Counted from the first letter of the stretch, positions 27,840-35,441 are shown. The stretch is 64,000 nucleotides of DNA from an uncultured Candidatus Saccharibacteria bacterium (GCA_937889535.1 CALBZW010000011.1:1-64000), one strand, 5' to 3'. Notes: generated by a model not told the origin, from the sequence alone. Numbers and translations are program-made.

Positions 27840-29038
27840 TCGTCCGCGATGATGCTAGCAGCTTCTTTGACATTTTCGAGGGTATTCGTACTACCAAGAG
27901 AGATACGGAGGCTGCCGGCGATTTCACTATCAGAAAGACCGATCGCAGCGAGGACGTGCGATTTTGCCCCCTTATTTGCAGCACAGGCTGCGCCGGTCGA
28001 GACCAGTACGCCGCGCATTTCGAGGCGATAAATTAGGCGCTCAGCGTCAAGCCCTGGGAAACAAACTGGTACAAAACTGGATAATTGATGCTTCGGGTTA
28101 CCTAGAAAACGTACCGCTTGTGCTTTTCTATTGACTTTTTTGTCATTCTGTGATACAATAGAAGTGTGAGGCGCGAGATTATGGTCTGGCGTGGGGGTTT
28201 TGATGGTTTCCAATTCTTGACGGATGATTTCCGCCATTTTTTGATACTGCTTGCGGTGACTAGAGAGATGTGCTTTTGCTTCAGTGGCGGCTTTTGCAAA
28301 GCCAATCACACCCGGTACATTTTCCGTTCCTGAACGCAACCCACGCTCTTGACCACCACCAAGACTAAGAGGTTGAAGCTTAATACCATGCGCAACATAG
28401 AGCGCGCCGACGCCTTTCGGCCCGCCACACTTCGCAGCGTTAAGAGTTAAGAGATCTACCCCTAGGCGAGCAACATTAATATCCATGAGACTAAGCGCCT
28501 GTGAAGCGTCAGAATGGAGGTAGAGCGGCAGGGTAATTCCCCGCTGGAGGCGATCTTGACGCGCTTGGCGCAAAATTTCGGCAATCTCAGCAAGCGGCTG
28601 AATCGTGCCAAGTTCATTGTTCGCTAAAGAAACCGAAACGAAGACGACATCATCAGAAAGTTTTTGGCGTAAATCGTCAATCCGAATTAAACCATTTTTA
28701 TCAACTGCGACTAGTTCGTAATTGTGCGATTTTGCAGCTTCAAGAACAGCGGCATGCTCGGTCGTCAAGGTTAAGCATTTAGCTTGCGGGAAAGCGCGGA
28801 GGGCGGTAAAAGCAAGGTTGATGGACTCGGTCGCGCCGGCGGTCATCACAAGGTCAACGCCTTTAGCGCCGATGACGTGAGCAAGGTCGTTTTTGGCGGA
28901 CTCGTAGGCTTCGCGAACATGCTTGGCGGGGAGATAAGGCGCGGAGGGATTGAAAAACTGCTCCGTAAAATACGGAAGCATGGCCTCTAGAGCCTTTGGA
29001 TTTACTGGCGTAGCAGCGGCATGATCGAGATAAATCAT
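27662..29038 (-). CDS. iscS: Cysteine desulfurase
   Basis: 458 residues. A PLP enzyme that takes sulfur from cysteine, here next to mnmA, its likely sulfur acceptor. Visible: YLDHAAATPVNP at the N-terminus, HSDASQALSLMDI, the PLP-lysine in LNAAKCGGPKGVGALY, and the active-site Cys in STGAACAANKGAKSHV. An extra segment (HTSIVSQNDKKVNRKAQAVR) before the C-terminal domain contains an antisense promoter-like sequence. The last 45 residues come from palindromic element copy 5. Start at MIYLDHA: TATAAT ends 6 nt upstream. Confidence 0.95.
   Translation of the reverse strand: MIYLDHAAATPVNPKALEAMLPYFTEQFFNPSAPYLPAKHVREAYESAKNDLAHVIGAKGVDLVMTAGATESINLAFTALRAFPQAKCLTLTTEHAAVLEAAKSHNYELVAVDKNGLIRIDDLRQKLSDDVVFVSVSLANNELGTIQPLAEIAEILRQARQDRLQRGITLPLYLHSDASQALSLMDINVARLGVDLLTLNAAKCGGPKGVGALYVAHGIKLQPLSLGGGQERGLRSGTENVPGVIGFAKAATEAKAHLSSHRKQYQKMAEIIRQELETIKTPTPDHNLAPHTSIVSQNDKKVNRKAQAVRFLGNPKHQLSSFVPVCFPGLDAERLIYRLEMRGVLVSTGAACAANKGAKSHVLAAIGLSDSEIAGSLRISLGSTNTLENVKEAASIIADEVRHEYSRIVARGHCAFRESPEATAEDEDARPPQRRADATSCPEKDNGCADVNEGYTHV
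28131..28159 (+). promoter_or_regulatory. Consensus promoter antisense within iscS
   Basis: TTGACT (28131-28136), 17-nt spacer, TACAAT (28154-28159), flanked by TTCTATTG and CAATAGAA. It closely matches the promoter at 22812-22840. Whether it is active is unknown. Confidence 0.5.
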
Positions 29039-29127
29039 ACCCTTATTATAACACATAATAAGGGTATACTGCAACTCGTATCACCGAAAAAGCGAGCTTT
29101 TTCGTATAGATACTTCGTGCAGTTCAT
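29035..29127 (-). CDS. Leaderless 30-aa Cys-containing leader ORF before iscS
   Basis: The ATG is 6 nt after TATAAT (29134-29139). The peptide starts MNCTKYLYEKARFF and ends SIPLLCVIIRV, with three Cys in 30 residues. Its TGA overlaps the iscS ATG (ATGA). The RNA it covers forms a long composite hairpin, ACTGCAC...GTATC with GATAC...TTGCAGT around GAAAAAGC-TC-GCTTTTTC. A second -10 for iscS itself lies inside the ORF. Confidence 0.5.
   Translation of the reverse strand: MNCTKYLYEKARFFGDTSCSIPLLCVIIRV
29045..29050 (-). promoter_or_regulatory. Proximal -10 box of iscS (leaderless)
   Basis: TGTTATAAT, then 6 nt to the iscS ATG. Confidence 0.6.
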
Positions 29128-29133
29128 ATTCCT

Positions 29134-29163
29134 ATTATACCATAATCCTAACAGTTTTGGCAA
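29134..29163 (-). promoter_or_regulatory. Distal promoter of leader ORF and iscS
   Basis: TTGCCA (29158-29163), 18-nt spacer, TATAAT (29134-29139). Confidence 0.6.
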
Positions 29164-30024
29164 TTAAGCGGCGTTATAAATATGTTGTTTAATTAGGCTA
29201 AGGTAGGTACGCGTAGCCTTCCGAAAGTTCTCGAGTTCAGCGCCTTCCAGCTTGAAATATTTGCCAGCAGAGAGCTTCTTGTAGACTCCAGACGGACGGA
29301 CCTCATAACGCACGGTGAGCTGACGCGCATGACGCTCGGCGTCAGTCCAACTTTCGTGCCAAATCCAGATATTTTCGCGATCGTGGAAAAATTCGCGACG
29401 ATGCCCTTCGGGAATCGGACCAAAAATCATACTGCCAAGACGAGATTCAGCGTTAATCAACTCGGCGCGGCTAGGGCGACGGAAACGCAAACGGCGTTTT
29501 GGCTTCGTAGTCGCCTCGGCGCTTTTCTTGAGAGCACGAGCAGGCTTGCCGGTCGTCGCTGGAACTACAGCCGGAGCAGGGGCAGGCTTGGTAGTCGGGC
29601 GAGCGCGATGCTGGCGAATTTGAATCTGGTCGCCATCTTTCAGGCGGATGGCGGCAGTCTTTGCCTTGGGCTGCGAAGCGTCGGGAATTGAAGTGGTCGC
29701 TGTCTTAGCCGAAGCTGCCGGCACGGAAGTTTTAGGCGTGCGAGCAGCCTTAACGGCGGAGCGGCGCAAAGTTGCAGTTTTAAGATTTTTGAGTTTCCGT
29801 GCGACCTTACCCGGAGTTTTGGGCTTTGGTGAACGAGATTTTTTCTGAGTTTTAGCTGGCGCGGCAATTTCAACCGCAGCTTGAGCAGTCTGGACCAGCT
29901 CTTTGGTCTCGGGTTTGAGCGCCTTTTCGGCGGTGACTGGCTGCGTGTTGCGAATCTTACGATCGTGCTTACGCGCGGGCGTAGCACGGTAGACCTTTTT
30001 CTGACCTAGAGCGACGCACGGCAT
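29164..30024 (-). CDS. Lys/Ala/Pro-rich protein with conserved-looking C-terminus
   Basis: 286 residues from MPCVALGQKKVYRATPAR; not recognised. Residues 1-180 are highly basic and repetitive (Lys, Ala, Pro, Thr), like a nucleic-acid-binding or histone-like tail. The last 100 residues look folded: SRLGSMIFGPIPEGHRREFF, IWIWHESWTDAERHARQLTV and YEVRPSGVYKKLSAGKYFKL. GGGAG lies 8-9 nt before the ATG. It overlaps the 48-residue ORF upstream by 19 nt. Confidence 0.75.
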   Translation of the reverse strand: MPCVALGQKKVYRATPARKHDRKIRNTQPVTAEKALKPETKELVQTAQAAVEIAAPAKTQKKSRSPKPKTPGKVARKLKNLKTATLRRSAVKAARTPKTSVPAASAKTATTSIPDASQPKAKTAAIRLKDGDQIQIRQHRARPTTKPAPAPAVVPATTGKPARALKKSAEATTKPKRRLRFRRPSRAELINAESRLGSMIFGPIPEGHRREFFHDRENIWIWHESWTDAERHARQLTVRYEVRPSGVYKKLSAGKYFKLEGAELENFRKATRTYLSLIKQHIYNAA

Positions 30025-30152
30025 ATTTCGATCTCCCGGGCAATCGCCATCAACTCGCGATAGACTTCGCAAGTGGCAGGAGTCTCAAAATCATAGCCTA
30101 GGTCTTGACTAGACGCGAAATAGCTGTCAGATTTTGAAGATTTGTCTCGCAT
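30006..30152 (-). CDS. 48-aa protein linking tatD and the Lys-rich gene
   Basis: Short frame MRDKSSKSDSYFASSQDLGY, then a helical, charged C-terminus (CEVYRELMAIAREIEICRAS). It overlaps the end of tatD by 26 nt and the start of the Lys-rich gene by 19 nt, filling an otherwise empty gap with an unbroken frame. The ribosome site is weak (GGAGC 14 nt upstream), so coupling to tatD is likely. Confidence 0.5.
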   Translation of the reverse strand: MRDKSSKSDSYFASSQDLGYDFETPATCEVYRELMAIAREIEICRASL

Positions 30153-30936
30153 TTTTCGTAGTTTGCTCCGCAATTTCTAACTCCGTCACTTCTAATTTCG
30201 TGGCGAGGTACGCCGCAATTTGCTTAACGTACCCTGGTTTATTTATTGTACCACGGAACGGCACTGGAGTCAAGAAAGGCGCGTCGGTTTCAAGTAAAAT
30301 TCGCTCAAGCGGAGGCAGGGGTGGCGTTGTATAAGTCGCGAGACCATTCACGCCGATATAAAAACCGCGTTCGAGCGCCCGTTTTAGCTCTTTTTTTGAG
30401 CCGGTAAAACTATGGACGACGCCTTGAGTTTCGGGGAAATTATCTAGAACGGCAAAAGCGTCGGTAAAGGCTTCGCGGATGTGGAGCGAGACCGGCAGAT
30501 CATAATCTTTTGCAAGTTGAAGCATTTGCTCGAAAAGTTTGATCTGAGCGGAGCGATTGTAACCAGGGTAGTGGTAATCCAAACCGATTTCACCAACAGC
30601 TAAACAACTTTTTCTTTTTTCGGAACCCGCTGCGTCTCGTCCCGTCGTTACGGGCGAGACTTGCTTCGCTCGCTCCTCGTTAGTCGCGAAGAGTTCCGAA
30701 AAAAAGGAAAAGTTGCTATCGTGTTGATTAGCGAATTCGGGGTGGATGCCGTAAGTCCAATAGACGCCGTCGTGCGTAGCCGCGAAGTCGCGGGCTTTGA
30801 GAGAATCTTCGTGATTCGTGCCGATACAGACGATTTTTTCGACACCGCTTTCGTGCGCGTTCTGCAAAAACTCAGCCTGTTGGTCAGGCGTGAACCACTG
30901 AAGGTCATGAAGATGGCAATGGGTGTCGATGAGCAT
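30127..30936 (-). CDS. tatD: TatD-family metal-dependent DNase
   Basis: 269 residues. An amidohydrolase-fold hydrolase, probably a DNA 3' exonuclease. N-terminal metal ligands LIDTHCHLHD; GIHPEFA; the central acidic ligand in VGEIGLDYHYPG; PVSLHIREA; VVHSFTGSKKE; and the C-terminal LLETDAPFLTP. Palindromic element copy 6 inserts about 35 residues between GIHPEFANQHD and CLAVGEIGLDYHY. TATAAT ends 7 nt before the ATG. Confidence 0.95.
   Translation of the reverse strand: MLIDTHCHLHDLQWFTPDQQAEFLQNAHESGVEKIVCIGTNHEDSLKARDFAATHDGVYWTYGIHPEFANQHDSNFSFFSELFATNEERAKQVSPVTTGRDAAGSEKRKSCLAVGEIGLDYHYPGYNRSAQIKLFEQMLQLAKDYDLPVSLHIREAFTDAFAVLDNFPETQGVVHSFTGSKKELKRALERGFYIGVNGLATYTTPPLPPLERILLETDAPFLTPVPFRGTINKPGYVKQIAAYLATKLEVTELEIAEQTTKNARQIFKI
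30605..30714 (-). repeat. In-frame palindromic element, copy 6 (tatD)
   Basis: Core ACTCTTCGCGACTAACGAGG ending with the hairpin CCCGT-AACG-ACGGG. Arms CAACTTTTTCTTTTTTCGGA and its inverse pair over 22 nt; weaker complementarity runs on to about 30592 and 30728. Translated core: ATNEERAKQVSPVTTGRDAA. Confidence 0.85.
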
Positions 30937-30943
30937 AATATAT

Positions 30944-30949
30944 ATTATA
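30944..30949 (-). promoter_or_regulatory. -10 box of tatD (leaderless)
   Basis: TATAAT, then 7 nt to ATG, in a very AT-rich stretch. Confidence 0.5.
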
Positions 30950-30962
30950 TAATATAATGATG

Positions 30963-30991
30963 AAAAATGGCTTAGCCAAAAAGGTTAAGCC
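30963..30991 (-). terminator. Terminator of the 31001-31222 gene
   Basis: Stem GGCTTA / TAAGCC followed by ATTTTT on the minus strand, 9 nt after the stop. Confidence 0.75.
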
Positions 30992-31000
30992 GCCGTCTCT

Positions 31001-31222
31001 TTATTTAGACGCAATTTTAAGCTTAGAATGGAGAGGCGTTAATTCAATAGTCATGTGGATTTTTCCCTCACGGTCAGTTTTAATAACATATCTTTTATCA
31101 TATGTCGTTGCCTCCGTGATGCGTTCGTTGATGGCTGGAGCCAAAAGTTCGTTCCTACCCGGCATAATACCGCCAAATGCAAAAACTATTCTCGCAATAA
31201 AACGCTTGATATGTTTCTTCAT
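31001..31222 (-). CDS. Small basic hypothetical protein
   Basis: 73 residues starting MKKHIKRFIARIVFAFGGIM, with a short hydrophobic N-terminal stretch and then a soluble region ending IELTPLHSKLKIASK. The start is fixed by CAGGAGG about 7 nt upstream. Not recognised. It has its own promoter (31294-31322), a 65-nt leader carrying a 7-codon micro-ORF, and its own terminator. Confidence 0.65.
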   Translation of the reverse strand: MKKHIKRFIARIVFAFGGIMPGRNELLAPAINERITEATTYDKRYVIKTDREGKIHMTIELTPLHSKLKIASK

Positions 31223-31263
31223 AGAGACCCTCCTGTCTAAAAAATGTACTTTGCCTATAGTAT

Positions 31264-31287
31264 TTAGGGGCGACAAAAACTGCCCAT
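31264..31287 (-). CDS. Leaderless 7-aa micro-ORF
   Basis: The ATG is 6 nt after the TAGAAT of the promoter; encodes MGSFCRP then TAA, 42 nt before the start of the 73-residue gene. Confidence 0.3.
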   Translation of the reverse strand: MGSFCRP

Positions 31288-31293
31288 GTTCAC

Positions 31294-31322
31294 ATTCTAG
31301 CATACTATGCTATTTTTGTCAA
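31294..31322 (-). promoter_or_regulatory. Promoter of the 31001-31222 gene
   Basis: TTGACA (31317-31322), 17-nt spacer, TAGAAT (31294-31299). Confidence 0.8.
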
Positions 31323-31332
31323 GATTCTGGGT

Positions 31333-32523
31333 CTAGAAACGACCGTATAGTGCGCCGCCAGGTTTAGACATGTCATCGTCGGTCGGAACCTGACCAATGA
31401 AATCGGCGACTTTTGCGCCCAATTCGCTGCGATCAGCGAAAAATCCGCCGCGTGCGCCATTCTGCGTATAACCAGACAATCCAGGTAACACCTTGATCAT
31501 TTCAACATTGCAAAGCTTCGGGATATTATATTCTATCCAAACTTGATCAGCTCTCGACTGGTCAGGTTCGGCGCTGATCGTCAGAGCGTGGCCACGATCG
31601 CGCACCATCATCATAACATGTTCGTCAGCGCCGATGATGTCCGTATTACCCACATCAAGGTCGGTCGGGAGAGCGTCAAAAACTTGACGCGACAACGGTG
31701 ACTCGTCGCCGCGCAGAGCAATGGAGTAGCCGTAATCGTTCTCCTTCTGATCTACGACTGGAACTTTTTGGAGAATAGATTCGTTATTCATAATATAGCT
31801 ATGATAAGCGTGCAGAAGCTCATTGATAGTCTGAGAATCATCAACGAGAGAGCTAAGATTACCGCCAAAAGTATACCCTACGCACTTATCCTTAACCTCT
31901 TCCACAAATTCCGGGCGGAGGTCGGTAAATTTCTGGCGATAAATCTGTCCAGTGATTCCAGAATTATAATTACCAAGAGCAAAATCTTCAGCGCCACGTT
32001 GGAAGAAATCCTGGGTCGCCTCGGAAACACCTGAACTGAAACCGAAATCGCGGTCGATACTGGCAAAATCAGAACGAAAGTCCCGGAAAGTGCGATAGGC
32101 TTTCTCTGCGTAGTCCATGCGACTAGCTTCGTCGTAATCATCGGAAGGCTGAGGTGCAGCCTGCATAAGCTCACGCTTAATGCGGAGGTCGGTTTTAAAG
32201 AAATTCTTGAGGGCGTGAAGTTCTGGAGAATTCGTAGCCCGCTCTGCTGAATCTTTAATGATATCTGAGTTAAGCTCTTCTGGAGAAGGGCTGCTAATAA
32301 TTTCCTCTGGCGTTACTACGGCTTCGGTAGTAACGCTGGCAGTGCCAGCGAATGGAACTTCGGCGAGGTCGTCAAAAGCCGTACCTGCAGCATCAGGATT
32401 GAGTTTGGCAAGGTCGTCCCAACTGGAAGATTGTTCGGAAGACTGGCCGGAGAGTCCGGTCGGACTCACGGATTCGGGTGATTTTTTAGAAGCTAAGCGC
32501 CGGAAAGGGTTACGAAAATTCAT
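31333..32523 (-). CDS. Hypothetical protein, possibly conserved in the lineage
   Basis: 396 residues; no family recognised. The first 110 residues are Ser/Glu/Pro-rich and probably disordered. The rest looks globular, with segments such as LHALKNFFKTDLRIKRELMQ, YAEKAYRTFRDFRSDFASID and IGADEHVMMMVRDRGHALTI. No signal peptide or membrane segment. TATAAT ends 6 nt before the ATG (leaderless). It lies between the typA operon and the small basic gene, all in the same direction. Confidence 0.75.
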   Translation of the reverse strand: MNFRNPFRRLASKKSPESVSPTGLSGQSSEQSSSWDDLAKLNPDAAGTAFDDLAEVPFAGTASVTTEAVVTPEEIISSPSPEELNSDIIKDSAERATNSPELHALKNFFKTDLRIKRELMQAAPQPSDDYDEASRMDYAEKAYRTFRDFRSDFASIDRDFGFSSGVSEATQDFFQRGAEDFALGNYNSGITGQIYRQKFTDLRPEFVEEVKDKCVGYTFGGNLSSLVDDSQTINELLHAYHSYIMNNESILQKVPVVDQKENDYGYSIALRGDESPLSRQVFDALPTDLDVGNTDIIGADEHVMMMVRDRGHALTISAEPDQSRADQVWIEYNIPKLCNVEMIKVLPGLSGYTQNGARGGFFADRSELGAKVADFIGQVPTDDDMSKPGGALYGRF

Positions 32524-32529
32524 AACCGT

Positions 32530-32535
32530 ATTATA
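32530..32535 (-). promoter_or_regulatory. -10 box of the 31333-32523 gene (leaderless)
   Basis: TGCTATAAT, then 6 nt to ATG. Confidence 0.6.
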
Positions 32536-32542
32536 GCATAAC

Positions 32543-34414
32543 TTACGCCCGGGCGGCGCGCTTACGCTTCACCGGGTCAAGCTCACGCTTGCGCAACCGG
32601 AGACTTTTCGGAGTCACCTCGAGCAATTCGTCATCAAGCAAGAAATCAATACACTGTTCGAGCGAATACTGCGTATAAGGCGTCAGCTGAATCGCGCCAT
32701 CGCTGGAATGCGTACGCATATTCGTCAGCTGCTTCTCCTTACAGATATTAATATCGAGATCATCTTTCTTGTTACTCAGACCAACAATCATGCCTTGATA
32801 CACCGGCACACCAGGCGGGATGAATAAAATCCCGCGAGCTTGCGCCGCATCGAGAGCATAAGCCGTGCTTGTACCCGCCTCATGCGCAATCAAAGCGCCA
32901 TTACGCTCGGGCTTATACTTCCCTTCAACTGGGCGATAGCCGCTTGGCAAAGATGACATAATCGCCGTACCCTTGGTCGCCGTAAGCAAGTTGTTCCGGA
33001 GACCGATTAGTGCCGCCGTCGTAATTTCGTAAACGAACCGCGTACTGCCGCTCGACGTGAGTTCCTGACTCTTTAGTTCAGACTTACGAACACCGAGTTC
33101 TTGGCTGACTGCCCCGACGAATTCCGGCTCGACCTCGATTGTGAGTTCCTCGACAGGTTCACACTTTTGGCCGTCAATCTCCTTATATACCACTTCCGGC
33201 CTTCCCGTTTCAAGTTCATATCCTTCTCTCCTCATTGTTTCAATTAATACGCTTAGGTGTAGCTCGCCACGACCCGAGACCTTGTAGCCCAAACCATCTG
33301 GCACAATCTTCAGCGCGATATTCGTTTCAAGCTCGCGTTCAAGCCGCTCAGCGATCTGGCGCGAGGTCGTAAACTCTCCCTCTTGGCCTTTCAGCGGACT
33401 AGTATTCGGCCCAATGTAAATGCTCAAAGTTGGCGGTTCAAGCTCAATCGTCGGCAAAGCCTCGGGATTCTCGCCCGTAGCAACCGTATCGCCGATATTA
33501 GCTTGAGCAATACCAGAAATCGCGACGATGTCGCCAGCGTGTGCCTCGGCAACTTCCTTTTTGCCAAGCCCAGCATAGACAAAGATTTTATCTACTTTTC
33601 CTCGGCCCGCGTCGACGACGCCTGCCGTTGCAGGGTCGTCGCGCTTTTCCTCGGCCGAGCCTCCGGATGACCTCGGAGAAGCAGACAAAATCTTCACTTG
33701 CTCCCCTTTACGCAAAGAGCCTCGCACTAATTTGCCGATGGCGTACTTACCAAGGTAATTGTCAGCCGCAAGAGCGGCAACGAGCAGCTGCGCGCCCTTC
33801 GACGCGTCTGCGTCAATCTTCGGGGCAGGTATATCATTGATAATTGCGTCAAAAATCACATGCAGATCATCGTCTAGGTCAGTCGTCTTACCAGCCTTAC
33901 CGTCGCGGGCGACCGCATAGTAAACTGGGTAATTCAGCTGGCTTTCGTCGCTAGCGAGCTCAAGGAAGAGGTCGGCAATTTCACTCTCTACCTCGTCAAT
34001 ACGGGCAGCTGGTTTATCAATTTTGTTAATAATGACGACCGGCTTCAGATGCATCGCGAGGGCCTTTTGGAGGACAAATTTCGTCTGCGGCATTGGGCCT
34101 TCTTGGGCATCGACAACGAGAATTACGCCGTCGGCCATATTGAGCGTGCGCTCAACTTCGCCAGAGAAATCGGCGTGCCCCGGAGTATCGATAATATTAA
34201 TCTTGTAATCTTTATAAAAGACCGAGGTTTGTTTCGCGGTAATCGTAATCCCGCGCTCGTGTTCCTGATCCATAGAGTCCATAATCAGGGTTTGCGACAT
34301 CTCGGCTTGGTTGTCGCGAAAAGTATGAGATTGCTTCAAAAGACCGTCCACGAGGGTGGTTTTGCCATGGTCAACGTGGGCGATAATCGCTACATTACGA
34401 ATTTTATCTATCAT
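32543..34414 (-). CDS. typA: Ribosome-associated translational GTPase TypA/BipA
   Basis: 623 residues. A ribosome-binding GTPase of the EF-G family. G1 [10 protein letters not shown]2 ERGITI, G3 DTPGHADF, G4 NKID; then domain II, the EF-G-like domains III and V, and the BipA C-terminal region with [19 protein letters not shown] and [20 protein letters not shown]. Palindromic element copy 7 inserts about 30 residues inside domain II between VKIL and VDKIFVYAG. It has a consensus promoter; the ATG lies 8 nt after TACAAT. Confidence 0.96.
   Translation of the reverse strand: MIDKIRNVAIIAHVDHGKTTLVDGLLKQSHTFRDNQAEMSQTLIMDSMDQEHERGITITAKQTSVFYKDYKINIIDTPGHADFSGEVERTLNMADGVILVVDAQEGPMPQTKFVLQKALAMHLKPVVIINKIDKPAARIDEVESEIADLFLELASDESQLNYPVYYAVARDGKAGKTTDLDDDLHVIFDAIINDIPAPKIDADASKGAQLLVAALAADNYLGKYAIGKLVRGSLRKGEQVKILSASPRSSGGSAEEKRDDPATAGVVDAGRGKVDKIFVYAGLGKKEVAEAHAGDIVAISGIAQANIGDTVATGENPEALPTIELEPPTLSIYIGPNTSPLKGQEGEFTTSRQIAERLERELETNIALKIVPDGLGYKVSGRGELHLSVLIETMRREGYELETGRPEVVYKEIDGQKCEPVEELTIEVEPEFVGAVSQELGVRKSELKSQELTSSGSTRFVYEITTAALIGLRNNLLTATKGTAIMSSLPSGYRPVEGKYKPERNGALIAHEAGTSTAYALDAAQARGILFIPPGVPVYQGMIVGLSNKKDDLDINICKEKQLTNMRTHSSDGAIQLTPYTQYSLEQCIDFLLDDELLEVTPKSLRLRKRELDPVKRKRAARA
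33582..33694 (-). repeat. In-frame palindromic element, copy 7 (typA)
   Basis: The core is about 95 percent identical to the uvrD copy (about 71 of 75 positions). Arms are unrelated to that copy: AAGATTTTGTCTGCTTCTCC against the inverse of AAGATTTTATCTACTTTTCC, where two of three differences keep G:U pairing. Translated core: [15 protein letters not shown]. Confidence 0.88.
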
Positions 34415-34422
34415 ATCTTTCT

Positions 34423-34451
34423 ATTGTAGCACAGATTGTCGAAAAAGTCAA
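34423..34451 (-). promoter_or_regulatory. typA promoter
   Basis: TTGACT (34446-34451), 17-nt spacer, TACAAT (34423-34428) with TGTGC. Confidence 0.8.
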
Positions 34452-34472
34452 TGACGAGACGTATATTTTACC

Positions 34473-35423
34473 CTATACGACTTGGGGGCGGTTTTGCTTA
34501 TGCTTACGGATACGCAAGATAATCCAGAGAATCATCAAAACGACGAAAAATACGACAATACCGGCGAGCCAAACCGGGCAGATGAAGACGATTTGCTCTT
34601 TCATGCTGTCCTCACCGAGAAAAGTCACCCGGCTAACCGCCCGAAAGACGCCGAGCTGCGGGGCGCCATCCCAGGTCAGAGTGCTAGTGCGTGAAGTCGT
34701 CGGAAGAACGACGAGATTCGCAGTGCCGAGCGGTTGATCGTCGAGATCGACAGCATCGGGCGTGAAAACTTCGCGATTAGTGAAAAAGTCGTGGATTTCT
34801 AGAGTATGCTCGAAACGAAAATCGACATTCCCATCGTTCTTAACCGTAACGGTCGAACTAAACGGTGAGCCAAGCAGAAAACTTGGTAAATTCTGCGTCA
34901 CGACTACGCCACCGATATGCTCTTCGCCCTCGACATGAGCATAAATAATCGAGGCAAGTTGACTAATCGTCTGCATCGTAGCATCTGCATCCTTACTATC
35001 GCTGGTGGCAAACATAAGAGCTGCGTACTGCCCACCGCCGGGGACTCCCTCGGGAACTTCAATCGTAAACTCAACTTCGACCTCCTCGCCAGCTTCAAGA
35101 TGGTACTCGGTCTGAGCGAAAGTAATCCAGTTGGCGAGCTTCGTATAATCATTCTCGGTCACAAAATCCGGGTCGTAGGCCTCATTGAGTACCTGATAGG
35201 GCTTAACTGAGGTCGTGAAATTGAACGGGAGGCGCCCGATATTGGTAACCGTCACGCTGCCCTCTACAACCTCACCGGGAACAAGTTCGATTTCTTGTCC
35301 GGCAGGACGGGCTTGCATAACGATATCGCCGGCCTCAAGAGCTAAGGCTGGCGATATCAAACTAAGAGTACAAGTCACCGTACCGATAAAAACTAATAGT
35401 AAATACGTTACCTTCCTAAACAT
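34473..35423 (-). CDS. DUF916-like membrane-anchored surface protein
   Basis: 316 residues. Signal peptide (TYLLLVFIGTVTCTLSLISP, then ALALEAGD), two Ig-like beta domains and one C-terminal membrane segment (VWLAGIVVFFVVLMILWIIL) with a basic tail. The first domain reads like DUF916/WxL-interacting proteins: ARPAGQEIELVPGEVVEGSV, NWITFAQTEYHLEAGEEVEV and PEGVPGGGQYAALMFATSD. Such proteins bind wall polymers and hold WxL proteins. It lies directly after the WxL-like gene 35442-36047 and also has its own -10. Confidence 0.75.
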   Translation of the reverse strand: MFRKVTYLLLVFIGTVTCTLSLISPALALEAGDIVMQARPAGQEIELVPGEVVEGSVTVTNIGRLPFNFTTSVKPYQVLNEAYDPDFVTENDYTKLANWITFAQTEYHLEAGEEVEVEFTIEVPEGVPGGGQYAALMFATSDSKDADATMQTISQLASIIYAHVEGEEHIGGVVVTQNLPSFLLGSPFSSTVTVKNDGNVDFRFEHTLEIHDFFTNREVFTPDAVDLDDQPLGTANLVVLPTTSRTSTLTWDGAPQLGVFRAVSRVTFLGEDSMKEQIVFICPVWLAGIVVFFVVLMILWIILRIRKHKQNRPQVV

Positions 35424-35432
35424 CCTATGCTT

Positions 35433-35438
35433 ATTATA
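35433..35438 (-). promoter_or_regulatory. Internal -10 box before the DUF916-like gene
   Basis: TGCTATAAT, 9 nt before the ATG, between the two surface genes. Confidence 0.5.
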
Positions 35439-35441
35439 GCA

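Noticed and set aside
29543..29600. VVPATTGKPARA in the Lys-rich protein looks like the P-x-T-x-G motif of the palindromic element
   Set aside because: The DNA shows no core hairpin with (A/G)ACG loop and no complementary arms; composition alone explains the match.
32309..32360. Two small inverted repeats in the hypothetical gene (GCGTTACTAC / GTAGTAACGC and GCTGGC / GCCAGC)
   Set aside because: Short, within Ser/Thr/Val-rich low-complexity coding sequence, and without similarity to the element family.
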